Notes: generated from the letters alone by a model not told the origin. A stretch of 64,000 nt of DNA from Atlanticothrix silvestris CENA357 (GCF_016056295.1 NZ_JAECZB010000003.1:62001-126000), one strand, 5' to 3'. Numbered from the stretch's first letter, positions 43,550 through 52,683 are shown. Program-made: numbers and translations.

Positions 43550-44197
43550 TTAAGCGACAGTCGGTTGTCGCCGATGCTGCAAAAACCATTCGTATAGCTC
43601 TGGATTATTATATGTCTGCGTCCACGAATCATGATCAGCTTCTGGGTAAACTGTAAACTTCACATTCCCACCACAAGCTTGCAGCACAGAAACCATATTT
43701 CCAGACTCTCTTAAGGGTACAACATGATCTTGCGCTCCGTGAAATGCCCATACAGGAAGGTTTTTTAAATTCCGTGCTTTTAATGGGTTGTCGCCACCAC
43801 AGACGGGCGCGATCGCGGCAAAGCGCTGTGGTTCAGTAGTAGCCCAACGCCATGTTCCATAACCACCCATGCTTAAACCAGTTAAGTAAATGCGATCGCC
43901 ATCAATGGGATAAGAAGCGATCGCCTGATCTAAAAGAATGCTCAAGGGAGGTACTGACCAGTATTGGCCTGGAAGACATTGGGGAGAAATCACAATGAAG
44001 GGAAAGTTTGGGTGTTCTTCCACAATCTGGGGAATGCCTTGCCTTTTCACATTTTCTAAATTAAAGCCTCGTTCCGCAGCACCGTGTAAAAATATAATTG
44101 TTGGTATAAGTTGTTCTGGCGTTTTTTGGCGATCGGGCAAAAACAGCAAATAGTTGTATGTATCAGTGCAATTAACTTGTTGTTGTCTTGAATGCAT
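43550..44197 (-). CDS. Alpha/beta hydrolase (esterase/peptidase-like)
   Basis: A 215-residue hydrolase of the dienelactone-hydrolase / phospholipase-carboxylesterase type. The oxyanion region is PTIIFLHGAAERG. The nucleophile elbow is YLTGLSMGGYGTWRWA (Ser), the acid is in FHGAQDHVVPLRESG and the His in YPEADHDSWTQTY. All three catalytic residues are present. No signal peptide is seen, so it is probably cytosolic. It lies on the minus strand, divergent in style from the neighbouring dehydrogenase. Substrate unknown. Confidence 0.85.
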   Translation of the reverse strand: MHSRQQQVNCTDTYNYLLFLPDRQKTPEQLIPTIIFLHGAAERGFNLENVKRQGIPQIVEEHPNFPFIVISPQCLPGQYWSVPPLSILLDQAIASYPIDGDRIYLTGLSMGGYGTWRWATTEPQRFAAIAPVCGGDNPLKARNLKNLPVWAFHGAQDHVVPLRESGNMVSVLQACGGNVKFTVYPEADHDSWTQTYNNPELYEWFLQHRRQPTVA

Positions 44198-44219
44198 AGT
44201 ATTTACAACTTGGGCTAAC

Positions 44220-44954
44220 TTAGCGGCTGCGGACAGTAATTGTATAACTCGGTCGCTGTTTAGCTTCGCGTTGACTTTTGACTAGGCGAAAGTCATGATC
44301 TATATATAAATGCTTCAAAACAGGAGTAGCTAGATAGGCTTTTTCAAATTTTTTGACGGTACTTCTGTCCATGTTTTCTAACTGGAGTTCTTGCCGTAAA
44401 TCAACCTCAGCTGCAATTTCCTGAAATTTAGATTTTGCGATCGCTGTAAACCACTCGTCTGCATCATCAATTGTCAGTGGTTTTTCTCTATTTTTCAAAG
44501 CTTGGAATAGCCCCACATTTTGAATACACCAATTATTATCTTCAATTGCATACTTTTGCATCACCATTAAATCGTAAGCTGGCAACTTTGAGGTAAATCT
44601 TCTCCAAAAAGTAGATTGTCCTGGTGCGTAGCGAGCAATATTAGCATAGTAGCCATTATCATGAAATATTTGGTAAGACTGCTCGTGTAACCTACCTGGC
44701 AAAATATCTTGAAATGGGATGGTAGACCAAATTGGTATCCAAACTCCAATCACAATTGGCAATTGCTCGACAACATTTGGGAAGGGGTTGCGTCGGCTTA
44801 ATTCGCCAAAATATGGTGATAATTCATTTTGATAAAATTTTACCTTATCTCTCAAAGGTTCTATATCTCGTCCTGCTACTAGCTCTAAAATTTTATTTTT
44901 AATTTCCTGCGTATTCCAATCAGTTAATTGTTCAATATCTATAATATTTTTCAT
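44220..44954 (-). CDS. Conserved cyanobacterial hypothetical protein
   Basis: A 244-residue protein I recognise only as a cyanobacterial type. It starts with two helices (TDWNTQEIKNKILELVAGRDIEPLRDKV), and has a beta-rich core: QLPIVIGVWIPIWSTIPFQD and ILPGRLHEQSYQIFHDNGYYANIARY. This is faintly like the PAP/fibrillin lipid-binding core, but the similarity is weak. The C-terminal half is helical and basic. No signal peptide or catalytic motif is evident. It lies 22 bp from the hydrolase gene on the same strand, so the two could be co-transcribed. Confidence 0.55.
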   Translation of the reverse strand: MKNIIDIEQLTDWNTQEIKNKILELVAGRDIEPLRDKVKFYQNELSPYFGELSRRNPFPNVVEQLPIVIGVWIPIWSTIPFQDILPGRLHEQSYQIFHDNGYYANIARYAPGQSTFWRRFTSKLPAYDLMVMQKYAIEDNNWCIQNVGLFQALKNREKPLTIDDADEWFTAIAKSKFQEIAAEVDLRQELQLENMDRSTVKKFEKAYLATPVLKHLYIDHDFRLVKSQREAKQRPSYTITVRSR

Positions 44955-45086
44955 AAATATCTGCCCTCAATTCGCTGCGGGAATGGATTTATGATCAAAA
45001 GAATGAACTTCCTGGTAATCGAATCGAGGGCATCAATAATAGAGACACAATTAATTAATCACGCCTCTACTTAATTAGCAAATAAC

Positions 45087-45431
45087 CTACCACCAAATTC
45101 GGTTTCCATTTTCGTCAACTCGCGCTTCCCGAATTACATCAGAAATTTCTTCAGCATCTTTCACATGGTGAAGTGCTTTCTTCTCGCCGTCGGGTTCATC
45201 CACCACAAAGTAAGTCGGTACTGTAATATGGTCGCCTGTAATATCTGGAGAATCTACAGCAACCTGTTTTGCTTTCTCTTCAACTGATTGCGGCTGTTCG
45301 GCGATCACATCTCCTGGATTGGCGGTTAAATTTCTTTCTTTAGGTGTTGGCTCTTGTCTAGAATGCCGATCTTCACTAACTGGTTGATGAATCTCGGATT
45401 GATTATTTTGATTTTCTACTTCTTTATTCAT
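45087..45431 (-). CDS. Small acidic hypothetical protein
   Basis: A 114-residue protein. The first 65 residues are rich in Gln, Asn, Glu and Pro and look disordered. The last 50 form a compact module: ITVPTYFVVDEPDGEKKALHHVKDAEEISDVIREARVDENGNRIWW. It contains no cysteine and no known motif. It ends in two tryptophans. Divergent neighbours give no clue. Confidence 0.55.
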   Translation of the reverse strand: MNKEVENQNNQSEIHQPVSEDRHSRQEPTPKERNLTANPGDVIAEQPQSVEEKAKQVAVDSPDITGDHITVPTYFVVDEPDGEKKALHHVKDAEEISDVIREARVDENGNRIWW

Positions 45432-45573
45432 GGTGCTTTCAGGAATTAAGATTATGTGCGTTTTCTATACCTCAATTTAGACAATTAAAGCTGTAATTTG
45501 TTCTTTCTTCGGAGGGAGTTTGTAATTAAAATAATATTTCCACGTCTGAGGTTATATGTTTTGTTTATGGGAA

Positions 45574-45606
45574 TAGGGCATGGGGCATAGGGCATAGGGC
45601 ATAGAC
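45574..45606. repeat. GGGCATA heptameric repeat
   Basis: Tandem GGGCATA/GGGCATG units, about four copies, lie between the mntC stop and the hypothetical gene. This is an STRR-type repeat without coding capacity. Confidence 0.75.
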
Positions 45607-45636
45607 TAATTTGGCATTTTTAAAATGATGCCAGAT

Positions 45637-46602
45637 TTATTTATTTAGTTGAAACTCTGTATATTTACCGCCTAGCGCTTCTACAATAGTTCGGGTGTTT
45701 GCTTCAATCATTTTTATATAAGAATCTCCATCACTACCTTTTGCACCAATGGAATCAGAATATAGTTGACTTGGTGCTAATTTCACACCTGCTTCTTGGG
45801 CAACGGTTTTAATTAAAGCAGGGTTAATTGTAGTTTCAGCAAAAATTGCAGGCACACCGATCTTTTTAATTGACTCTACCAATCGCTGCACAGTTTGAGC
45901 GCTTGGTTGTTCTTCGGTGCTAATGCCAATTAAAGTACCTGCGATCGCTATGCCATAAGCATCTCCATAGTACTGAAATGCATCGTGCGTTGTCACAAGT
46001 TGGCGTTTATCTGAGGGGATAGTTTGAATTTGTTGTTTCGTCCAGCTATGCAACTGCTGTAATTCTTGAGTAAGTTGTGATGCATTTTGGGTAAATTGTT
46101 CTTGATCTTCCGGCGATAACTTGATTAAAGCATCCCGAATGGCATTTACCATTGCGATCGCATTTTCTACATTACCCCAAACGTGAGGATCTGGCACAAC
46201 TTCGCCTTTGGCTTTTTCTAAGCGCAAAGGTTTGACAACTTCCCCCACAGGTAATTGTCGCGCCTTACCACCAGAGGCTTTCATTAACTTAATCAGTCCT
46301 GGTTCCAAGTTGTAACCGTTGTATAAAATCAATTCGGCTTCTTCTAAAATTCTGCTGTCTGCTGGTACGGGTTCGTAGACATGGGGATCAGTACCCGGTT
46401 TCAAAATTCCAGTTAGCTGAATTTCATCTCCCCCAACTTCTTGAGTCAAATCAGCAATAATCGTGCTAGTTGCAACCACTCGCGGCTTATCATCTGTCGC
46501 TGGAGAGGTAGGTTGTACACATCCGCCTATCCAAAGTCCTAACAACACTCCAACTATCGTCTGGCAGTAGTATCTGGCTTTTGAGTGAGTGATTCCTCTC
46601 AT
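45637..46602 (-). CDS. mntC: Manganese ABC transporter substrate-binding lipoprotein
   Basis: A 321-residue cluster A-I metal-binding protein, MntC. The lipobox is in LLGLWIGGCVQP, so it is lipid-anchored at the outer face of the plasma membrane. The metal ligands are in place: His in PGTDPHVYEP, His in VPDPHVWGN, Glu in IFAETTINP and Asp in QLYSDSIG, which fits Mn or Zn. The closest genes, in opposite orientation, are an ABC ATPase and permease, completing the transporter. The intergenic region between them contains duplicated elements. Zn specificity (ZnuA) is less likely because there is no His-rich loop. Confidence 0.88.
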   Translation of the reverse strand: MRGITHSKARYYCQTIVGVLLGLWIGGCVQPTSPATDDKPRVVATSTIIADLTQEVGGDEIQLTGILKPGTDPHVYEPVPADSRILEEAELILYNGYNLEPGLIKLMKASGGKARQLPVGEVVKPLRLEKAKGEVVPDPHVWGNVENAIAMVNAIRDALIKLSPEDQEQFTQNASQLTQELQQLHSWTKQQIQTIPSDKRQLVTTHDAFQYYGDAYGIAIAGTLIGISTEEQPSAQTVQRLVESIKKIGVPAIFAETTINPALIKTVAQEAGVKLAPSQLYSDSIGAKGSDGDSYIKMIEANTRTIVEALGGKYTEFQLNK

Positions 46603-46621
46603 AGACTTGTTACACTTGTTT

Positions 46622-46674
46622 TCATATTCTTCTCATTTTTTAAGGTACATTATTCTCATATTCTTTTCATTTTT
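46622..46674. promoter_or_regulatory. Direct repeats between mntC and mntA
   Basis: TCATATTCTTCTCATTTTT at 46622-46640 and TCATATTCTTTTCATTTTT at 46656-46674 are direct repeats, differing at one position and 34 bp apart. They lie in the short divergent promoter region of both transporter units. A regulator of manganese (ManR type) is the obvious candidate to bind, but I know of no match to a fixed consensus. Confidence 0.5.
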
Positions 46675-46702
46675 ATTTAATTTTATTCTCGAAAAAAACA
46701 CG

Positions 46703-47512
46703 ATGAAAACTATTGATTTTTCCTTAGAAGCCAGTTACAGCAATGATTCGAGCTACTTTATGAAAGACACCCTGAAAACCACTGCAACTATTAACATTGC
46801 CCATTTAGGGGTGGTTTATCGTACACAAGAGGCTTTGAGGGACATTAACTGCATTATCCAGCCAGGAAGGTTAACAGGAATTTTTGGCCCTAATGGTGCT
46901 GGTAAAAGTACTTTAATGAAGGCAATGCTAGGCTTGGTTCCTCTAAATAGTGGCACAGTGCTTTATCAGGGAAAACCCTTAATGCAACAAAGGTCAAAAG
47001 TTGCTTATGTACCCCAGCGCAGCCAAATAGATTGGACTTATCCCGCCACAGTTTGGGATGTAGTAATGATGGGACGGGTAAAGAAAACAGGTTGGTTGCG
47101 TAGCTTCTCAGCAGTGAGTCGCCAGCTGACAAAAAATGCCCTAGAGCGTGTTGGTATGATTGAATACGCTGAGCGTCCCATTGGACAACTTTCAGGAGGA
47201 CAGCAGCAACGGGTATTTTTAGCTCGTGCATTGGTACAGCAAGCAGATATTTTCTGCTTTGATGAACCTTTAGTAGGCATAGATCAGAAAACCCAAGCAG
47301 TAATTTTTGAAGTCTTCCAAGAACTGACTGCTGCCGGTAAAATCGTGTTGGTAGTCAATCACGACTTAGGAGAATCAATCACTCATTTTGATGATTTAAT
47401 ATTATTAAATTGCGAATTAATTGCCACAGGTTCACGGCAACAAGTCCTTACAGAACAGAACCTACATCGCGCTTACAGTGGTAAAGTCATGTACTATTCT
47501 GATGCGGCATAG
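46703..47512 (+). CDS. mntA: Manganese ABC transporter ATPase
   Basis: The ATP-binding subunit of the transporter. Walker A is FGPNGAGKSTLMKAMLGL, the Q loop is VAYVPQRSQIDW, the signature is QLSGGQQQRVFLARAL and Walker B is DIFCFDEPLVGID, with the switch His in VVNHDLGES. VVMMGR is typical of metal-type ATPases. The ATG at MKTIDFSL was chosen; an earlier ATG would run into the mntC start region. Another ATG at MKDTLKTTATIN is possible. The downstream permease starts 80 bp later on the same strand. Length is about 269 residues. Confidence 0.88.
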   Translation: MKTIDFSLEASYSNDSSYFMKDTLKTTATINIAHLGVVYRTQEALRDINCIIQPGRLTGIFGPNGAGKSTLMKAMLGLVPLNSGTVLYQGKPLMQQRSKVAYVPQRSQIDWTYPATVWDVVMMGRVKKTGWLRSFSAVSRQLTKNALERVGMIEYAERPIGQLSGGQQQRVFLARALVQQADIFCFDEPLVGIDQKTQAVIFEVFQELTAAGKIVLVVNHDLGESITHFDDLILLNCELIATGSRQQVLTEQNLHRAYSGKVMYYSDAA

Positions 47513-47592
47513 ACTAGGGGCTAGGGACTAGGGGCTAGAGTGATGTATTCGATCAAAATCAAAACTGCTAGAGAAGTTACTAATAAATCCTT

Positions 47593-48438
47593 ATGTTCCA
47601 AGCATTAATTGAGCCGTTGCAATATGGCTTTATGCAACGATCACTCGTCATTGCCATTTTAGTCGGCTTATTGTGTGCTGTTGTAGGCAGCTACTTGATG
47701 GTTCAAAGGTTAGCTTTGTTAGGTGATGCTATTAGTCACTCAGTTTTGCCAGGACTAGCGATCGCCTTTATGTTAGGAGCAAATATATATATAGGGGCAT
47801 TTATCGCTGGGGTTGTAAGTACAATGGTGATTGCCTGGATTAGGACGCGATCGCCCATCAAAGAAGATGCAGCAATGGGTATAGTATTTTCGGCATTTTT
47901 TGCATTGGGAATTACCCTAATCACTGTCATTCAAAAAGATAATAAAATCGACCTCAATCACTTTTTATTTGGTAACATTCTCGGCGTAACTCTTGACGAA
48001 GTGCGAGACACCGCTATTATCGCCGCTATTGTTTTAATAGTCGTTTTTCTACTATATAAAGAACTCTTATTTTACACATTTGATCCTTTAGGCGCTCAAG
48101 CGGCAGGTTTGCCAGTTAATCGGCTAAACTTTGGATTAATGCTGCTAATTGCTTTAACTATTGTCGCTAGCATGAAAGCTGTGGGGGTAATTCTCGTACT
48201 ATCGCTTCTCATTACACCGGGAGCAACCGCCTATCTTTTAGTGAAACGCTTGCATGAAGTGATGATTTTAGGTGCGGTAATTGGAGTAATTTCTAGTATC
48301 AGTGGGATGTATCTCAGTTACTTTTATAATTTGCCTTCTGGCCCTGCGATCGTTTTAGTAGTATCGGGATTATTTTTATTGGCATTATTATTTAGTCCTA
48401 AACACGGTGTTTTGATACCAACTGTGAATCAGAAATAA
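47593..48438 (+). CDS. mntB: Manganese ABC transporter permease
   Basis: A 281-residue family ABC-3 permease with eight to nine hydrophobic helices. Family marks are YGFMQRSLVIAILVGLLCAVVGSYLMVQRLALLGDAISHSVLPG at the N-terminus, the loop SPIKEDAAMGIVFSAFFALGITL and LEGPLGAQAAG-like YTFDPLGAQAAGLPVNRLN, the coupling region. It follows mntA on the same strand after a short spacer with CTAGGG repeats and will form the channel with the MntC/MntA proteins. Confidence 0.9.
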   Translation: MFQALIEPLQYGFMQRSLVIAILVGLLCAVVGSYLMVQRLALLGDAISHSVLPGLAIAFMLGANIYIGAFIAGVVSTMVIAWIRTRSPIKEDAAMGIVFSAFFALGITLITVIQKDNKIDLNHFLFGNILGVTLDEVRDTAIIAAIVLIVVFLLYKELLFYTFDPLGAQAAGLPVNRLNFGLMLLIALTIVASMKAVGVILVLSLLITPGATAYLLVKRLHEVMILGAVIGVISSISGMYLSYFYNLPSGPAIVLVVSGLFLLALLFSPKHGVLIPTVNQK

Positions 48439-48633
48439 ATCTGAAGTAATCAAAATTTTCTATTGATTATACAAACCATAGGATGAATTTACTAGCCATT
48501 GCTCATCATTTTTTTCTAAATATAGTAAACTTCCATACTGGGGTGGCCCGCCTAGGCAACGAGCAGTTATTTGAATCAATGCTTGAGAGAAATTGTGAGA
48601 AAAATCTGATCGAGTCAACCCATAGAAAACACA

Positions 48634-48900
48634 TCACCGATGATCAGGAATCTCACAAAGTTGGTTATACTTTTTTTGAGAAATCAAAGTAACTTGATGA
48701 TTTTCGATGAATGGAATTAATAAATTATGTTGATTGTTTATGAAAACCCAATCATCATAAGTATCTTTTTGGAGATTGTAGGAACCTTCAGGGAAAGTTA
48801 GAGAAAAAATACTACTAGATGTTTCAATTAGATATTCTCCCTGCATATGAGAATATTTAATGACAGCAGAAAAAACCTGTGTTTCATATTGCGATCGCAT
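48634..48900 (-). CDS. Hypothetical protein, modest support
   Basis: An 88-codon frame with protein-like composition: a beta-rich pattern (QVFSAVIKYSHMQGEYLIET, YDDWVFINNQHNLLIPFIEN, HQVTLISQKKYNQL). It overlaps a less likely frame on the plus strand. It starts at ATG with no strong ribosome site and is next to an IS5-type remnant. I do not recognise the family. Confidence 0.35.
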   Translation of the reverse strand: MRSQYETQVFSAVIKYSHMQGEYLIETSSSIFSLTFPEGSYNLQKDTYDDWVFINNQHNLLIPFIENHQVTLISQKKYNQLCEIPDHR

Positions 48901-48960
48901 ATTCTAATCGATTAACTAAAATATATTACCTATGATCTAATTTTTAATTACAAATTCTTA

Positions 48961-49335
48961 GAGGATGTTTGAAAAGTAGGGAGTTGAGTAAAAAAAGCTC
49001 TCAGGGCATAAGCTGTAAATACGTACATACAGCACCATTGAGAGCGATGAGTAAAGCATACTCCAGTAATCTGACTTTAACCCAGTGGGAATTATTAGAA
49101 CCGTTAATTCCAGTAGCCAAAACAGGTGGTCGTCCTAGAGTGGTAGAGATGTGGCAAGTTATCAACGCAATTTTTTATGTATTGACACAGGGATGTACAT
49201 GGCGAAATTTACCAGGGGACTTTCCCAATTGGCAAAGCCCAAACCTCGGAGACTTTTATCTATCTTGCTATGATTCGCATCATGGTGAGGCGTTTGGCAT
49301 AAAATCTCACCTCTGATTAGTTTTCAAGCACCCTC
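48961..49335 (+). mobile_element. Internally deleted IS5-family element with both ends
   Basis: Left end GAGGATGTTTGAAAAGT (48961-48977) and right end, in reverse complement, GAGGGTGCTTGAAAACT (49319-49335) are inverted repeats matching at 14 of 17. Direct TTA duplications flank both sides (48958-48960 and 49336-49338). Length is 375 bp compared with about 850 bp for complete relatives. It contains only the transposase head and tail joined out of order and cannot move by itself. Confidence 0.75.
49047..49316 (+). pseudogene. IS5-family transposase fragment
   Basis: The frame begins MSKAYSSNLTLTQWELLEPL, the N-terminus of IS5-type (DUF4096) transposases, and keeps GGRPRVVEMWQVINAIFYVL, then TQGCTWRNLPGDFPNWQ. 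Where complete proteins continue TVYTYFRNWRKDG, this one turns to SPNLGDFYLSCYDSHHGEAF and stops. The DDE catalytic core is thus gone. An upstream in-frame ATG would add 26 codons without family similarity, so the MSKAYS start is used. Confidence 0.8.
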
Positions 49336-49560
49336 TTAGGTATGTTAATAAAATTAAATTGTAGGGTGTGTTACCGCTTGAGCATAACGCACCTTAACTT
49401 GTTGATAGTGCGTTATCTTTGCCATGCCACTATATCTACAAAGGTAACAATACAACCATAATTTTTGAGCAAGCTATAAATTATAAAACACTAACAAAAA
49501 TTACTGCATAATTTTAATTTGTCAGGTAAGCTGACAACAGCAGTTTTAACCCTCGAAACA

Positions 49561-50346
49561 ATGACAGCAGGTAGTCCCACAATTTTAGCTTTAGATTTTG
49601 ACGGAGTAATTTGCGATGGACTAATTGAATATTTTGAGGTAGCATGGCGTACCTACTGTCAAATTTGGTCGCCTGCTAACGATACACCACCAGATGATTT
49701 AGCTTTGAGATTCTACCGCCTGCGGCCTGTAATTGAAACAGGCTGGGAAATGCCTGTTTTAATCAAAGCATTGGTAGATAAAATTACTGAGGAAAAAATT
49801 CTTCAGGAATGGATAAATATTACCCCACAAATTTTGTTAGACAGCAATCTACAAGCAAAAGAAATCGGTGCGAAACTAGACCATGTGCGAGATGAGTGGA
49901 TTAATATAGATTTGAATGAATGGTTGAGTTTACATAGATTTTATTCGGGTGTCATAGACAAAATAAAAGTGATTGTTGACAGTACAGTTAAGCTATACAT
50001 CGTCACTACTAAAGAAGGGCGTTTCGTACAGCAGTTGTTGCAACGAGAAGGAGTAAATTTACCACCATCAGCAATCTTTGGTAAAGAGGTGAAACGCCCT
50101 AAATACGAAATTTTGCGAGAATTAATTCAGTTAGCAGAAGCACAACCAGTCAGCTTATGGTTTGTAGAAGACAGACTCAAGACATTGCAGTTAGTTCAAC
50201 AGCAACCAGACCTTGGGGATGTGAAATTATTTCTGGCAGATTGGGGCTATAATACCCAACCAGAAAGAAAAGCCGCCCAAGATGACCCGCAAATTCAGCT
50301 ATTATCCCTTTCTCAATTTGCTAAAAATTTCTCAAACTGGGGTTAA
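49561..50346 (+). CDS. HAD-superfamily hydrolase
   Basis: A 261-residue HAD phosphatase-like protein. Motif I is ILALDFDGVICDGL with the nucleophile Asp, motif II is LYIVTTKEGRF, Lys is in FGKEVKRPKYEIL and the acidic motif IV is LWFVEDRLKTL. The cap domain between motifs I and II is large and helical, C1-type. The ATG at MTAGSPTIL was chosen rather than the TTG 14 codons earlier. Substrate unknown; phosphoglycolate-phosphatase-like proteins of cyanobacteria are the nearest by general look. Confidence 0.75.
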   Translation: MTAGSPTILALDFDGVICDGLIEYFEVAWRTYCQIWSPANDTPPDDLALRFYRLRPVIETGWEMPVLIKALVDKITEEKILQEWINITPQILLDSNLQAKEIGAKLDHVRDEWINIDLNEWLSLHRFYSGVIDKIKVIVDSTVKLYIVTTKEGRFVQQLLQREGVNLPPSAIFGKEVKRPKYEILRELIQLAEAQPVSLWFVEDRLKTLQLVQQQPDLGDVKLFLADWGYNTQPERKAAQDDPQIQLLSLSQFAKNFSNWG

Positions 50347-50595
50347 AAAAGTAAGATAATTTCATGCAGAGGCGCTAAGATAACCTCTGCGTGAAATATT
50401 AACTGTAAAATTTGTAATCTTCGTCTAATATAGCGATTTTCACATTCGTGAGGTATAGCAAGAAATAATTAACTGCCGATAGAAGAGGATGAACGCAGGT
50501 GTAGGTAGACACGTAAACGGCTTGCCGCAGGCTACGCAGAGAAATTTCTACCTCAGCAAACTAGGAAACACTATATAAATAAAATTTAAAAACCT
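50347..50595. other. Intergenic region with repeat fragment
   Basis: No gene is seen. AAACGGCTTGCCGCAGGCTA near 50515-50534 is a palindromic repeat type seen across Nostoc genomes. Confidence 0.4.
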
Positions 50596-51771
50596 ATGCT
50601 TGATCTGAATAAATTAGCGCGGCAAATGCAAGGTTTAAGCCAGCATCTTACCTTAGAAGCTGTTGCCAGTCGTCAGCGTTTAGAATTAGCGCAACAATAT
50701 CTAAAAAAAGCTTACGATTGTCAACAAGATTTAATTGAACGTCAAGAAAAATGGCGCGATCGCATTATTTTTGGTAATGCCACTCCCACCGAACCACTAG
50801 AAACCTGCATTGATATTCCAGTTCCCCCAAAAATTCATACTGTTATTTCTACTGACGGTTCTCAAATTGCCCCCAACCACCACGAAATTGCTTATTGCTA
50901 TCTATTAAATATTGGCAGAGTCGTTTTGCATTACGGGCAAAATCGCCAGCCTCTATTAGATAGTTTGCCAGAAGTATTTTATCGCCCCGAAGATTTATAT
51001 ATGTCTCGGCAGTGGGGAATTAGAACCGAAGAATGGATGGGTTTTCGGCGTACTGCTAGTGAAACAACAGTTTTAGCAGAACTCGCCTGTGCAGTCAAAA
51101 CAGAAGCACCAACCCTAGCAATGGTGGATGGTTCGTTAATTTACTGGTTTTTAGAACAGTTGCCCATTGATGCCCGCGATCGCATCTTACCTCCAATTTT
51201 GGAAGCTTGGCAGCAAATGCGTGATGCTCAAATTCCCCTGATGGGCTATCTCAGCGCTTCTCGCAACATCGAAGGTATGAACTTTCTACGTTTGTTAGCT
51301 TGTCCCCATCCCGTACCTGACTGTCTAAGTTATTGCCCAAATCAGTTAGAAAAAGTACCTTGTAAAGTTTTTGAACCTTTGCGAGATACTGCCCTTTGGG
51401 TAACTCAACTTAAACCGGGACAACGCGGCCCTCTGTGGCGCAGCAATAACCGCATTTTAGAACTCTATGGCGACCAAATTATTTACTTCTGCTACGTTCA
51501 TGTTGGTACTGAAATTGCCAGAATCGAAATTCCCGCCTGGGTAGCTGAGAACACAGCTATGTTTGACCAAGCACTAGGATTAATGTTGGCACAAGTACAA
51601 AAAGGCTATGGCTACCCTGTGGCGATCGCTGAAGCCCATAATCAGGCTGTAGTACGTGGTGGTGATAAAGCACGTTTTTTTGCCCTTTTAGAAAGACAAA
51701 TGATTAAAGCTGGTTTGAGAAATGTGGGAACTTCTTACAAAGAAGCTAGAAAGCGAGGCAGTATTGCTTAA
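50596..51771 (+). CDS. NurA-domain nuclease-like protein
   Basis: A 391-residue protein with a NurA domain. NurA is a 5'-3' nuclease that works with HerA in archaeal DNA-end resection and is widespread in cyanobacteria without a HerA neighbour. The first metal-binding Asp lies in VISTDGSQIAPNHHEIAYCY and the second block is LAMVDGSLIYWFLEQ. Later blocks ARIEIPAWVAENT and GYPVAIAEAHNQAVVRGGD are conserved in the family. It is a single gene with no ATPase partner in the window. Role in DNA repair is inferred. Confidence 0.8.
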   Translation: MLDLNKLARQMQGLSQHLTLEAVASRQRLELAQQYLKKAYDCQQDLIERQEKWRDRIIFGNATPTEPLETCIDIPVPPKIHTVISTDGSQIAPNHHEIAYCYLLNIGRVVLHYGQNRQPLLDSLPEVFYRPEDLYMSRQWGIRTEEWMGFRRTASETTVLAELACAVKTEAPTLAMVDGSLIYWFLEQLPIDARDRILPPILEAWQQMRDAQIPLMGYLSASRNIEGMNFLRLLACPHPVPDCLSYCPNQLEKVPCKVFEPLRDTALWVTQLKPGQRGPLWRSNNRILELYGDQIIYFCYVHVGTEIARIEIPAWVAENTAMFDQALGLMLAQVQKGYGYPVAIAEAHNQAVVRGGDKARFFALLERQMIKAGLRNVGTSYKEARKRGSIA

Positions 51772-51863
51772 ACAGATAATTTGCTAGATTTGGAGTAGTG
51801 AACTTTGCTGAAAAAAAGTGCGTCAATAATTATTGTTGATTAAGCAAGTGAATTTGGAGGAGT

Positions 51864-52574
51864 GTGACTCTGAAAGGCTTTGAACTCAAAGGAGTTGAAA
51901 AATTAATTGGCCCCATAGCCGCACTTCTTGGCTTTATATGTTTGTTGCAGTGGTACATATATGGAGAATTGCGATCGCATTCCGATCCTGTCTTTAACGT
52001 CAAACAGCCACCTTTAGTCATGAAAGGTGGTGATCCTCACATCCGCGCTTTAATGCGAACCATCTCAGCCAGTGAAGCAAATGGCAACCGTCCCTATTCT
52101 CTGTTGTATGGCGGACAGCAGGTCAATGATCTCAACCGCCATCCTGAGATATGTGTCACCATCGTTACTGGGCCAAACACGGGTAATTGTTCTACAGCGG
52201 CTGGCAGATATCAAATTATCAATACTACTTGGTTTCAAATTGCGCCACGCTATCACCCAAGTCCGGCACGATTGATGCTTTGGACTTCTTATAGTTTTGA
52301 ACCAGAGTATCAAGACTTAGTAGTTTATCGTTGGTTGAATGATTCGCAAGTTTGGGGAACTAATATTTCTCAACTGCTCAATCAAGGAAAATTAAATGAA
52401 GTGTTACGGCGGCTATCCCCCACTTGGACAAGTTTGGGATACGGCATAGAAACTAATTCTATAAGTAGCTCATTACCGAAGATTTATCAGAAAATGTTGG
52501 CAGAGGAATTAACAGCAGCTAATCAACCAGCATCACCAAATGTTACCCCAACTACTCGACCAGCCCGAAAATGA
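51864..52574 (+). CDS. Membrane-anchored lambda-endolysin-like muramidase
   Basis: A 236-residue protein. An N-terminal helix (LIGPIAALLGFICLLQWYIY) anchors it to the membrane. The domain that follows resembles the lambda R lytic transglycosylase (GH104): IRALMRTISASEANGNRPYS with the catalytic Glu, HPEICV, and STAAGRYQIINTTWFQIA. It should cleave glycan strands of peptidoglycan outside the plasma membrane. The start is GTG with GGAGGAG upstream. A Thr/Pro-rich tail follows. It appears to be a domesticated endolysin, since no phage genes are nearby. Confidence 0.78.
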   Translation: MTLKGFELKGVEKLIGPIAALLGFICLLQWYIYGELRSHSDPVFNVKQPPLVMKGGDPHIRALMRTISASEANGNRPYSLLYGGQQVNDLNRHPEICVTIVTGPNTGNCSTAAGRYQIINTTWFQIAPRYHPSPARLMLWTSYSFEPEYQDLVVYRWLNDSQVWGTNISQLLNQGKLNEVLRRLSPTWTSLGYGIETNSISSSLPKIYQKMLAEELTAANQPASPNVTPTTRPARK

Positions 52575-52602
52575 TAAGTGCAGGGGAGCAGAGGAGGAAT
52601 AA

Positions 52603-52640
52603 CAACTGACAACTGACCACTGACAACTGACCACTAACAA
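52603..52640. repeat. STRR heptamers (ACAACTG/ACCACTG)
   Basis: Five tandem ACAACTG or ACCACTG/ACCACTA units lie just after the muramidase gene, of the same type as the clusters upstream of cp12. Non-coding. Confidence 0.75.
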
Positions 52641-52683
52641 AAACTCTCAAAGCGCAAGTGGCGTGGAATTTTTTATTTTGGAG

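Noticed and set aside
48483-48692. 69-codon plus frame after mntB
   Set aside because: No recognisable sequence, weak start, and partly opposite a slightly better minus-strand frame.
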